Assembly (NCBI GenBank): GCA_030432655.1
Contig: JAUILA010000028.1
Location: 1-64,000 of the forward strand
Direction: 5' to 3'
DNA from: Bacteroidia bacterium
Lineage (GTDB): Bacteria > Bacteroidota > Bacteroidia > Cytophagales > Cyclobacteriaceae
DNA: 64,000 nt
A program made the translations under genes and the position numbers. The notes below the pieces were generated by a model that saw nothing but the letters and a program-made list of their open reading frames with translations, ran no database searches and was not told the DNA's origin. This document shows positions 57,377 to 64,000 of the stretch, one piece after another. Each line of letters begins with the position of its first letter. Position 1 is the first letter of the stretch.

Positions 57377-58566
57377 AAATTGCCATGTTGGGAACCGGGT
57401 TTATTGGCCGGTTCTATACGGATTCACTGATCGGATATCGCAGCCGTGATGAGGTAGTAAGTGTGTATTCGAGAAAAATGGAATCAAGCAAAAAATTTGC
57501 GGATGATTATAACGTCCCGTTTCACACCGATTCCATGGAAGAAGCGGTTGACCGGGACGAGGTGGATGTTGTATGCATCTCACTGCCCAATCACCTGCAT
57601 GAAGAAGCGGTCAATCTTTGCGTAAAACACAGGAAAGGGGTGATCTGCACCAAACCTCTGGGCAGGAATGCAGATGAGGCGTTGCGTATGATGCGTGCGG
57701 TGGAAGAGGCCGGCATCTTCAACGGGTACCTGGAAGACCTGGTGTATACCCCCAAGTTCCTGAAAGCCTGGGAATCCGTCAAGGCGGGCGCGATTGGCAG
57801 GGTATTATGGGCGAAATCGAGGGAAACGCACCCTGGTCCGCATAGTGACTGGTTCTGGGATAAAGAGATAGCCGGAGGCGGTGCCATCCTGGATTTGGGT
57901 TGTCATTGCATCGAAATCGGCCGGAATTTTATCGGAAAGGATATTCGGCCGGTAGAGGTCATGTGCTGGGCGGATACGCAGGTGAAGCCTATTGATGCCG
58001 AGGATCATGCGATTGGACTGGTTAAGTATGAATCCGGGGCGATCGGACAGTTTGAGGTCAGCTGGACCTTCCGGGGCGGACTGGATCTGCGTGACGAGGT
58101 GATGGGCGATGAAGGTACGATCTGGAGTAATGGCTTTATGCGGACAGGCCTGGAAATATTCACCTCGGGCAAAAGTGGTGGGTATATTGCTGAAAAGGCA
58201 GAAAGCGACAGTGGATGGCTTTTTCCTGTGGGGGATGAGCTGAATGAACTGGGCTACAACCATATGTTTATGGATATGTTCAATGCCATGGAGAATGGGA
58301 CGGAGCCAAGGGAAACGTTTTATGACGGATATGTCGTGAATGCGGTAATGGATGCCGCTTACAAGTCAGTCAAGAGCAAAAAGTGGGAGCCGGTTGCCCT
58401 GGATGTCTGGCGCGGTCAGACCGGGGTGACGAAACATGATCACCTGACCGAGTACGATAGTGATTACTACCTGGTGAAGGAGGAGATTACACATTATGGA
58501 GCGAAGAAGCTGATCCTGAAGCATAAGGAGACAGGGAAGATTGAGGAAAGAGTGGGTGAGGACTAA
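57373..58566 (+). CDS. Gfo/Idh/MocA-family NAD(P)-dependent oxidoreductase
   Basis: 397 residues. Rossmann opening [19 protein letters not shown], then [13 protein letters not shown] and [13 protein letters not shown] (the family EKP reads TKP), followed by the substrate domain with [21 protein letters not shown], where the Asp and His of DLGCH are the expected catalytic residues. It oxidises or epimerises a sugar or cyclitol. Its start is coupled to the transporter, so substrate is probably imported by that protein. A hexanucleotide tandem repeat begins at the stop codon. Confidence 0.92.
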   Translation: MKIAMLGTGFIGRFYTDSLIGYRSRDEVVSVYSRKMESSKKFADDYNVPFHTDSMEEAVDRDEVDVVCISLPNHLHEEAVNLCVKHRKGVICTKPLGRNADEALRMMRAVEEAGIFNGYLEDLVYTPKFLKAWESVKAGAIGRVLWAKSRETHPGPHSDWFWDKEIAGGGAILDLGCHCIEIGRNFIGKDIRPVEVMCWADTQVKPIDAEDHAIGLVKYESGAIGQFEVSWTFRGGLDLRDEVMGDEGTIWSNGFMRTGLEIFTSGKSGGYIAEKAESDSGWLFPVGDELNELGYNHMFMDMFNAMENGTEPRETFYDGYVVNAVMDAAYKSVKSKKWEPVALDVWRGQTGVTKHDHLTEYDSDYYLVKEEITHYGAKKLILKHKETGKIEERVGED

Positions 58567-58599
58567 GACTAAGACTAAGACTAAGACCAGGACCAGGAG
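58561..58599. repeat. Hexanucleotide tandem repeat over the oxidoreductase stop codon
   Basis: Four copies of GACTAA (58561-58584), then two diverged copies GACCAG (58585-58596) and GAG. The first TAA is the stop codon of the oxidoreductase, so copy-number change cannot alter the protein length. Confidence 0.8.
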
Positions 58600-58616
58600 A
58601 GCGGGGTCTGTTGGAT

Positions 58617-58639
58617 GGTCTTAGCGTCCACCTAAGACC
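58617..58639. repeat. Hairpin with 8-bp arms downstream of the oxidoreductase
   Basis: GGTCTTAG and CTAAGACC flank a seven-base loop (CGTCCAC). The arms contain the same CTAAGAC string as the tandem repeat 20 bp upstream. No T-run follows, so it is not a standard terminator, though it lies between the oxidoreductase and the convergent PKD lipoprotein gene. Confidence 0.55.
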
Positions 58640-58719
58640 GCACAGGTGATCCTTGCCGCCTGCCCTGGTGCATGACGGGGTCAATGATAAAACCTTACCA
58701 TGCAACATCCCGGGTATGC

Positions 58720-59076
58720 TTAATTAATAACCACCTGCTCATCTTGCGGTACCTGGCAGGTCGCATCATTATCCCTCAAGGTAACGATAGCCACGGCATC
58801 ATACGTGCCGAGGGCAGAGTAGGTATGTTCCACTGTTGTACCGGTGGCGGTCACTTCCGTGCCATCGCCGAATGCCCACTGCACTTCCGGATCCACGCTC
58901 AGGTTTCCGGAATATGAGATTTCAAACGTAACGATGAACTCGTCCGTCTGATGCATAATATCTACGTTATTCAACTCGGTCAGGCAGCTCAATTCCTGGT
59001 CATCATCACCGCAGGCATTTACGAGGCATAACGCACAAAGACAAACAAACAGCACGGATATTTTAATCGCTCTCAT
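58720..59076 (-). CDS. Small PKD-domain lipoprotein
   Basis: 118 residues. Lipobox ends at LCLVNAC (lipid Cys22), followed by an acidic GDDDQ spacer and one PKD domain: VTFEISYSGNLSVDPEVQWA, FGDGTEVTATGTTVEHTYSA and GTYDAVAIVTLRDNDATCQV. PKD modules mediate protein or carbohydrate contact at the surface. It stands between the oxidoreductase (convergent) and the GbsR-like gene (divergent). Confidence 0.85.
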   Translation of the reverse strand: MRAIKISVLFVCLCALCLVNACGDDDQELSCLTELNNVDIMHQTDEFIVTFEISYSGNLSVDPEVQWAFGDGTEVTATGTTVEHTYSALGTYDAVAIVTLRDNDATCQVPQDEQVVIN

Positions 59077-59186
59077 AGTTTTCCGGTTTAATCAATTACA
59101 GCCATGAATCTACGGAAATAAAATAATATTACAGGCAGGGCTGCGGCAGATGCATAATCATGATACGTCATAAAATTATTTACAAA

Positions 59187-59208
59187 ACTTTCAATAAATA
59201 TTGAAAGT
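59187..59208. promoter_or_regulatory. Operator 1 upstream of the GbsR-like gene
   Basis: Inverted repeat with arms ACTTTCAAT and ATTGAAAGT separated by AAAT. The identical 22-bp sequence occurs again at 59748-59769. The right arm supplies ATTG (59200-59203), 19 bp before TATATTTA (59223-59230), which fits the Bacteroidota -33/-7 pattern (TTTG / TAnnTTTG) with one change in each half. A repressor here would block the promoter. The ATG (59235) is only 26 bp after the operator. Confidence 0.8.
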
Positions 59209-59234
59209 TCTAAAAATTGAACTATATTTACCAC

Positions 59235-59732
59235 ATGAATTATCCGGAGGCAAAGGACAAGTTTATACAGGCGTGGGGAAATCTCGGTTCCAGCTGGGGA
59301 ATTAACCGCTCGATGGCGCAGATTCATGCGCTTTTGTTACTTGCCACCGAGCCACTCTCTACGGAGGAGATAATGGATGAGTTAAAGATGTCGCGGGGAA
59401 ATGTGAATATGAATATTCGCGCATTAATTGATTGGGGGATTGTATTCAAACAGCACGTCCCAGGCGAAAGAAAAGATTTTTTTGCTACCGGGAAAGACAT
59501 CTGGCAGCTTGCGCGCCAGGTATCCAGGGAGCGCAGAAGGAGGGAGATCGAACCTATTCTTACCGTACTCGAAGAAGTGCATCGCGTTGAAGGTACGAAT
59601 AAGGAGGAAATCGCGGAATTCAGGAAAGTGACAGGAGATCTGTTTGATTTTTCCACCAAGGTGGATGGGATGATTGACAAATTCACCAAATCAGACCAGG
59701 GCTGGTTTTATAAACTATTAATGAAGCTGTAA
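59235..59732 (+). CDS. GbsR/MarR-family transcription regulator
   Basis: 165 residues from the ATG at 59235 (a TTG at 59217 adds six residues). The N-terminus FIQAWGNLGSSWGINRSMAQIHALLLLA and the winged helix STEEIMDELKMSRGNVNMNIRALIDWGIVF are the GbsR/YvaV pattern; FFATGKDIWQLARQVSRERRRREIEPIL follows. The C-terminal half is helical for dimerisation. Identical operators before this gene and before the next one suggest it represses itself and the DCC-TIGR01777 operon; the inducer is unknown. Confidence 0.9.
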   Translation: MNYPEAKDKFIQAWGNLGSSWGINRSMAQIHALLLLATEPLSTEEIMDELKMSRGNVNMNIRALIDWGIVFKQHVPGERKDFFATGKDIWQLARQVSRERRRREIEPILTVLEEVHRVEGTNKEEIAEFRKVTGDLFDFSTKVDGMIDKFTKSDQGWFYKLLMKL

Positions 59733-59747
59733 AAAATTTTAAAACAA

Positions 59748-59769
59748 ACTTTCAATAAATATTGAAAGT
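59748..59769. promoter_or_regulatory. Operator 2 upstream of the DCC-TIGR01777 operon
   Basis: Same 22-bp inverted repeat as at 59187-59208 (arms ACTTTCAAT / ATTGAAAGT, spacer AAAT). Its right arm supplies ATTG (59761-59764), 18 bp before TCTATTTA (59783-59790), close to the -33/-7 pattern. The ATG of the DCC gene (59794) is 24 bp after the operator. Sequence similarity between the two promoters continues to TATTTAC just before each ATG. Confidence 0.8.
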
Positions 59770-59793
59770 ATTGAAAACTAAATCTATTTACTA

Positions 59794-60609
59794 ATGAAAC
59801 CCTTAAAAGAAGAAACAATTATCTATGATGCGGATTGCCCTATGTGCGTCATGTATACAGGTGCATTTATCCGGACAGGCATGCTTAAGAAGGGGAATAG
59901 GGAGCCCTATCATCTTTTAAGCAGGCAGGATGGATTAGTAGACATGAACAGGGCCCGTAATGAGATTGCCCTGGTTAACCGGGAGAATGGAAAGGTGCGA
60001 TACGGACTGGACAGTCTTATGTACATTCTGGCAAACCGGTGGCCGTGGATGAGAGGCATCTTTATGTTCAAGCCATTCAGGGCATCCATGAATTTGGTTT
60101 ACAAATTCATTTCCTATAACCGGAAGGTTATCGCGCCTGCAGCTACTTTCGAAGCCGAAAATTCATGCACTCCGGATTTTCATGCCGGATGGAGATGGAG
60201 TTATATCATATTTTCTTGGGTTATAACATCCTTTATTTTAGGTAGATATACAACCTTACTTTATCCCTTACTTGAGTCAAGTAGTTTTAACAGAGAGCTT
60301 TTTATATGCGGTGGACAGCTAATGTGGCAGGGGTTGATTGTCAGCCTCTTTAACCGTCAACGAGTGCTTCATTACCTGGGTAATTTGATGACGATATCAC
60401 TGGCCGGCGGACTGCTGCTTCTCCCGGCGCTGGCATTGCAGCGTCTTATATCCAGTCCGTGGTTTTTTGCCGCTTATTTTATGCTGGTTGTCAGTCTTAT
60501 GCTGCTTGAGCATATCCGCCGGGTCCGGCTGCTGGAATTACCCGGGGCGATCAGTGTTTCCTGGGTAGCCTATCGTTTAGTTATTCTCACTTTACTCCTT
60601 TTATTATGA
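59794..60609 (+). CDS. DCC-family (DUF393) thiol-disulfide oxidoreductase with C-terminal membrane domain
   Basis: 271 residues. The N-terminal ~110 residues are the DCC fold: IIYDADCPMCVMYTGAFI carries the Cys15-x-x-Cys18 redox pair in the usual D-x-x-C-P-x-C context, then RPWPWMRG-like and YKFISYNRKVIAP segments. Residues ~130-271 contain about four transmembrane helices, an extension not present in minimal DCC proteins. It is the first gene of the operator-2 operon and its last codon overlaps the TIGR01777 gene by 4 bp. Confidence 0.88.
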   Translation: MKPLKEETIIYDADCPMCVMYTGAFIRTGMLKKGNREPYHLLSRQDGLVDMNRARNEIALVNRENGKVRYGLDSLMYILANRWPWMRGIFMFKPFRASMNLVYKFISYNRKVIAPAATFEAENSCTPDFHAGWRWSYIIFSWVITSFILGRYTTLLYPLLESSSFNRELFICGGQLMWQGLIVSLFNRQRVLHYLGNLMTISLAGGLLLLPALALQRLISSPWFFAAYFMLVVSLMLLEHIRRVRLLELPGAISVSWVAYRLVILTLLLLL

Positions 60610-61520
60610 AACGTATGATACTTGCCGGGGGAACCGGTTTTCTTGGTCGCATTCTCACCGACTGGTTCAGATCACGCTGGGAAATTGTCTTGCTGACGAG
60701 GCGGTCAACCTGCTTTCGTGACGGTGTCCTTCATGTTCATTGGGATGGAGAAAGCCTGAATGGCTGGGAAGAATATATTGACGGCGCGGATGTAGTCATT
60801 AATCTTACCGGTAAATCTGTTGATTGCCGCTATAATGCTGAAAATATGAAGGAAATTCTGGAATCCAGGATTAATTCGACCCGGGCAATCGGTGAAGCAA
60901 TAAAGCAATCCAACACTCCGCCGTCACTGTGGATCAACGCAGCATCTGCAACAATCTACCGGCATTCGGAAGACATGGATATGGATGAAGAATCCGGAGA
61001 ATTCGGTACTGGATTTTCGGTGGATGTCTGCCGGGAATGGGAAGCGGTATTCAATGAAGCAAAGGTGAATCAAACCAGGAAAATTGCCATCCGGACCGGA
61101 ATTGTAATGGGCCGGGAAGGCGGACCGTTTATTCCGCTTCGGAGAATGGTACGACTCGGATTGGGTGGCAGGCAGGGCAACGGCCGGCAGTTTGTAAGCT
61201 GGTTGCATGCCCGGGATTTTGCTGAAGTCATTGATTTTTTAATTCAGAATCCTTCCTGTAAAGGAGTTTATAATGTGACAGCCCCAAATCCGGTTTCCAA
61301 CAAAGACTTTATGAGGGTGATGAGAAAGGCATTCAGGATGCCGATTGGATTGCCTGCCCCGAAATGGTTACTGGAATTTGGGGCAATATTGATTGGCACT
61401 GAGACAGAGCTCATACTCAAAAGCAGGAGGGTGGTGCCCGCGAGATTACTGGACGCTGGTTATCGATTCAAATTTAGTAAGCCCGAAGACGCGATGATTA
61501 GTCTCGCCGGTTCAGGCTGA
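60606..61520 (+). CDS. TIGR01777-family NAD(P)-binding SDR epimerase
   Basis: 304 residues, usual length. Opening MILAGGTGFLGRILTDWF (GGTGFLG nucleotide loop), VVINLTGKSVDCRYN, INAASATIYRHSEDMDMDE, RTGIVMGREGGPF, SWLHARDFAEVIDFLI and YNVTAPNPVSNKDFM are the TIGR01777/SDR39U1 motifs. The protein family has no settled substrate. It is translationally coupled to the DCC gene by a 4-bp overlap and under the same operator. Confidence 0.93.
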   Translation: MKRMILAGGTGFLGRILTDWFRSRWEIVLLTRRSTCFRDGVLHVHWDGESLNGWEEYIDGADVVINLTGKSVDCRYNAENMKEILESRINSTRAIGEAIKQSNTPPSLWINAASATIYRHSEDMDMDEESGEFGTGFSVDVCREWEAVFNEAKVNQTRKIAIRTGIVMGREGGPFIPLRRMVRLGLGGRQGNGRQFVSWLHARDFAEVIDFLIQNPSCKGVYNVTAPNPVSNKDFMRVMRKAFRMPIGLPAPKWLLEFGAILIGTETELILKSRRVVPARLLDAGYRFKFSKPEDAMISLAGSG

Positions 61521-61592
61521 ATATTGCCGGAACATTATCATAAACGAATGCGAGTACGGAAACTTCGATTTTAAATATTTAATCAAAAAGAC

Positions 61593-62216
61593 ATGACCAG
61601 CCGGACAGCGAGGAAGATGGTAATTTTACTGAACAGCCTGCTTTGTATATGGATCCTGTTACACATAAGCCTGATGATTGCCAGGTTTTTTGGTGCCTCC
61701 TGGATACAAGGGAATTATGTGTATTTATGGGGGCGTTTATATGTTTACGGCTTTTTTCCAGTCACATGCCTTATTTTCATCGGGCTGTTCTTACGGTTCA
61801 TTCGGTCAGGATGGAGGATGCTGCGGCACTTACGGTGGAGTTTCCTCTTGTTATGTACATTCTTTATTATGCTGCTGTTAAATCGTGTCTATCTTCGGCA
61901 TTATTCGTTGGACGACAAGGTTGAGTTGTCGGTGCAAAATGATTCTCCCGTTAAAATTAAGTACGCAAAGATTCACGGACGTCATGAGTTGGTTGAAATG
62001 GAGAACCTGTTACCAGGTAATCGGAAGGATACCTTGTTTTACGGGTCAGATATAGATTATCACACCAGAAATCATTATGAAAATCAAATTTTCATTTCAT
62101 ATATGATCGGTGGCCACTGGTATAAACATCAAATCGTGGGGACATGGAGGGTGATCAGGGAAAAGATTTCCGTGAATATTGTTTCCGGGGATTCTGTTGG
62201 AGTTAGATCGTGGTGA
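61593..62216 (+). CDS. Membrane protein of unknown function
   Basis: 207 residues. Three N-terminal transmembrane helices (about 8-28, 45-65, 78-98), then ~100 soluble residues that read as beta-rich (DKVELSVQNDSPVKIKYAKI, FISYMIGGHWYKHQIVGTW). No family recognised. It begins 72 bp after the TIGR01777 stop on the same strand; no operator copy precedes it, so it may or may not belong to that operon. Confidence 0.65.
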   Translation: MTSRTARKMVILLNSLLCIWILLHISLMIARFFGASWIQGNYVYLWGRLYVYGFFPVTCLIFIGLFLRFIRSGWRMLRHLRWSFLLLCTFFIMLLLNRVYLRHYSLDDKVELSVQNDSPVKIKYAKIHGRHELVEMENLLPGNRKDTLFYGSDIDYHTRNHYENQIFISYMIGGHWYKHQIVGTWRVIREKISVNIVSGDSVGVRSW

Positions 62217-62258
62217 CACACAGACCCCGGGCTCTGCTCACTTCGTTCGCAGCCCCAG

Positions 62259-62342
62259 CCTGCCTGCACACCTTCGCCACATCCTACGCTGAAAGCTTCC
62301 GAGGTTACTGAAAGGCTACGGTGTACGAAGACGATAGGCAGG
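62259..62342. repeat. Long imperfect inverted repeat in a G+C-rich spacer
   Basis: CCTGCCT (62259-62265) pairs with AGGCAGG (62336-62342), and CTTCG (62272-62276) with CGAAG (62326-62330), giving a hairpin of about 84 nt with an internal bulge and a large loop. The spacer 62217-62365 is richer in G and C than its neighbours and no ORF of note crosses it. It lies between two convergent genes, so it may be a large transcription end structure or the remains of a small mobile element. Confidence 0.4.
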
Positions 62343-62365
62343 GGTGACAATTATTTTGACTGCTT

Positions 62366-63049
62366 TCAGACTACAATGGAATGCGTTAAAGCAAATCCAC
62401 TCTCTACCGATCCGGAAATATTCGCCAGTTGTGTTTCCACCCCGTCGCGGAATTCTCCGTCACGGTTGTTTTCTGTATATCCGTTCATGCCTTTAACATA
62501 GCCCTTTTCCCGGGCGGCATTCACTTTATTTACTGCACTTTCAGGACCTTCCGGGAAGGCAATCTGGGAAATGTGAAGTGATTTTCCTTCGGGTGTAAAT
62601 ACCTCGTAGTGAATGTGCGTGGACCTTCCGGGATACCATCCCGGAAAAATGGAGGAGAAGGCGACTTTGCCGTTGGCATCGGCTTTCTGTCTTCCCCTTA
62701 GAAAATGCTCATTTCTCAGGTCTTCCTTCTGCAGCCGGTGATTGCCGTACTCCGAATACAGTCCGTCTTTGTCACAGTGCCAGATATCCACAAGGGCCCC
62801 GGACATTGGCTGGCAGCCGTTTGACCGGTCAAGGATAGTGAGTTCAATGTCAAGGTGGATGCCCGTCCGGTCTCCGCGAATATCGGCGCGCATTAAGGTA
62901 TCCGGATCATGCGTGGTAAACGGACCCGGCGTATCAGTGGCTGTAGGCGAACATTCTGTAAAATCCGGCTTCGGAGATAAACCCGCGGCGAATGGAACCG
63001 CCACGGCACTGAGGCCGAGTGACCTAAGGAATAACTTTCGTTTCATCAT
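62366..63049 (-). CDS. Exported intradiol-dioxygenase-like protein
   Basis: 227 residues. A signal-like N-terminus (MMKRKLFLRSLGLSAVAVPFAAG) precedes the intradiol ring-cleavage fold. The iron ligands can be placed: Tyr98 (DKDGLYSEYG), Tyr139 (FPGWYPGRS), His145 and His147 (STHIHYEV). DTPGPF and VDIWHCDKDGLYS are family motifs (protocatechuate 3,4-dioxygenase beta-type). In the cytosol these cleave catechols; an exported copy may act on aromatic or quinone groups outside the cytoplasm, but the substrate is unknown. Confidence 0.88.
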   Translation of the reverse strand: MMKRKLFLRSLGLSAVAVPFAAGLSPKPDFTECSPTATDTPGPFTTHDPDTLMRADIRGDRTGIHLDIELTILDRSNGCQPMSGALVDIWHCDKDGLYSEYGNHRLQKEDLRNEHFLRGRQKADANGKVAFSSIFPGWYPGRSTHIHYEVFTPEGKSLHISQIAFPEGPESAVNKVNAAREKGYVKGMNGYTENNRDGEFRDGVETQLANISGSVESGFALTHSIVV

Positions 63050-63082
63050 GGTGTATTTTAGTCAATAGTCAATTTTGAAATC

Positions 63083-63496
63083 TCAATATCGAATTTCCGC
63101 AATCAGCATTTTTGAAGCAGGATCATAAATGAAAGTGAATTCGTTCGTGTAGGATTTCCCTGTATGGATCAGAACCTGCTGATCATCCGGAATATGCCGG
63201 GTATCCAATAAGTGAATTGCTTTCAGCTCTTTAAAGGCATCTCCTGCATTGATCTTCCTGAATGATTTTGATTTTAAGCTATTCCTGAGCTTAAAAGTGG
63301 TTATGCGTACCTGGTTTGATTCATCAAACTGACAATCTGCTGAAATTATCTCTGGAATATCAATGGAGCCATGTACCTCATAGGAATCGATGACCAGCTG
63401 GTCGCAACCCCTGGAATTGTAAATAGTCAGGGAAACAAACAGCAGCGGCACCATCAAGAAAAACAAAGCAAGCGAAGTTCGGTACCTGATTTTCAT
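63083..63496 (-). CDS. Hypothetical secreted or membrane-anchored protein
   Basis: 137 residues: N-terminal hydrophobic helix (about 8-26, LALFFLMVPLLFVSLTIY), then a soluble part with two Cys (RGCDQL, ISADCQF) and beta-type segments. No family recognised. It is 33 bp upstream of the dioxygenase gene on the same strand, so the two may be cotranscribed. Confidence 0.6.
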   Translation of the reverse strand: MKIRYRTSLALFFLMVPLLFVSLTIYNSRGCDQLVIDSYEVHGSIDIPEIISADCQFDESNQVRITTFKLRNSLKSKSFRKINAGDAFKELKAIHLLDTRHIPDDQQVLIHTGKSYTNEFTFIYDPASKMLIAEIRY

Positions 63497-63913
63497 AATT
63501 CTTTAAGGAAGCACTTATATAATATACACTTATTTGAGAGATGTTCGCTGAAAAAATGATAAAACATATTGTTTATCAGCTGATTATATGCCGAATGGCA
63601 TACTAACTAATCGCCATTCATAATCTTGAGCGCATACCCATTCAGCTGATATTCGGTCAAAACCGCCTGCGAGGTATGCTGACTTCTGCCTCCGGCATCA
63701 GATCTTCTATTGTGATCCCATATACTTTGCGCGTATAATGACATGCACTTGTTTTTTATTTTACGGATGAAAACCGGGATCTCCGGACAATTACCTGAGG
63801 TCATAAATTTACCTGATAGAAGTATAAACAGAACTGATATTAAAATTATTTATTATAACTAAGGATTATTGTAAATTTAGTGAGGAATAACACTAACAAA
63901 CTATTTAATAAAT
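63497..63913. other. Intergenic region between hypothetical gene and katG
   Basis: 417 bp without a credible gene. It contains an imperfect palindrome TGATAAA (63557-63563) / TTTATCA (63572-63578), a short hairpin ATGCC-GAAT-GGCAT (63588-63601), and near katG two similar 9-bp strings TTATTATAA (63850-63858) and TTATTGTAA (63866-63874), separated by seven bases. A 65-codon frame at 63607-63804 on the minus strand has no signal or domain and is not called. Confidence 0.4.
63850..63874. promoter_or_regulatory. AT-rich imperfect repeat upstream of katG, possible peroxide-regulator site
   Basis: TTATTATAA (63850-63858), a seven-base spacer, and TTATTGTAA (63866-63874). The arms match in 8 of 9 positions as a direct repeat and 7 of 9 as an inverted repeat. 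The site ends 39 bp before the katG ATG. AT-rich sites of this kind resemble PerR-type boxes, but the fit is loose. Confidence 0.25.
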
Positions 63914-64000
63914 ATGTCAGACAACAAACATTCAAATTCGTCATCTCATGACCATCAAAAGGCGTGGGATGTAAATGAATCAAGCAAATGTCCCTTCCTG
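63914..64000 (+). CDS. katG: Catalase-peroxidase KatG, N-terminus only (3' partial)
   Basis: The first 29 codons are in the window and read a polar, His/Ser-rich start followed by KAWDVNESSKCPFL. A short His-rich start followed by an S-K-C-P-F motif is the usual opening of Bacteroidota KatG, which breaks down hydrogen peroxide and carries a heme. The active-site residues lie past the end of the window, so the assignment rests on the N-terminus alone. It is separated by 417 bp from the upstream gene, so it has its own promoter. Confidence 0.6.
   Translation, partial: MSDNKHSNSSSHDHQKAWDVNESSKCPFL

Noticed and set aside
63607-63804. 65-codon minus-strand frame before katG
   Set aside because: No signal, domain or ribosome site; composition like the surrounding AT-rich spacer; too short to support.
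1-64000. CRISPR array, prophage, insertion sequence, tRNA or rRNA
   Set aside because: No regularly spaced repeats, integrase, transposase or recognisable RNA gene was seen on reading; a tRNA search tool was not available.

Overview
The window is chromosomal DNA of a gliding-type member of the phylum Bacteroidota, most likely in or near the order Cytophagales. The evidence is two very long surface proteins with type IX secretion (T9SS) type B C-terminal domains, two PorP/SprF partner proteins, a T9SS-sorted subtilase, many lipoproteins, LytTR and 7TM-type regulators, ~800-residue FtsX-like permeases, and weak Shine-Dalgarno use with several TTG or GTG starts. The species cannot be named from this sequence. 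I recognised no rRNA, tRNA, CRISPR array, insertion sequence or prophage.

Layout. 1-5.1 kb: Bax-like glucosaminidase (cut by the window edge), NodB-type deacetylase lipoprotein, MsrB lipoprotein, and a YfiR-like protein followed by a HAMP-GAF-PAS membrane sensor that has no output domain. 5.2-10.9 kb: DEAD-box helicase, a large lipoprotein, a GH31 glycosidase and a membrane-anchored hypothetical. 10.9-19.4 kb: histone-deacetylase-fold hydrolase, an NtrY/NtrC-like sigma-54 two-component pair, and two FtsX-like permeases read divergently from it, with two palindromic sites in the shared intergenic region. 19.5-22.3 kb: sulfatase lipoprotein and a DUF697 membrane protein.

22.3-34.0 kb is a four-gene minus-strand cassette: PorP/SprF with a C-terminal SPOR-like domain, a 1052-aa T9SS protein, a 2047-aa T9SS protein, and a second PorP/SprF. 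34.1-41.0 kb: outer-membrane barrel, a TrpF-like barrel lacking the expected catalytic residues, and a plus-strand operon of lipoprotein, subtilase, rpe and TonB-dependent receptor. 41.1-49.5 kb: two secreted hypotheticals, gyrA, a TPR protein, a 7TM histidine kinase and a DUF2383-like four-helix protein. 49.7-58.6 kb: AsmA-like protein, DUF2306-like membrane protein with a membrane LytTR regulator, lactonase lipoprotein, and a NupG-like transporter translationally coupled to a Gfo/Idh/MocA oxidoreductase. 58.7-64.0 kb: PKD lipoprotein, a GbsR-like regulator with DCC and TIGR01777 genes under duplicated operators, a membrane hypothetical, an exported intradiol dioxygenase-like protein, a hypothetical, and the first 29 codons of a probable katG.

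The most notable signals are the identical 22-bp operators before the GbsR-like gene and before its neighbouring operon, the paired 17-bp palindromes between the sigma-54 regulator and the FtsX pair, the two-PorP/two-adhesin cassette with a PorP-SPOR fusion, and the degenerate TrpF-like protein. All functional calls rest on reading motifs by eye; no database search was run.
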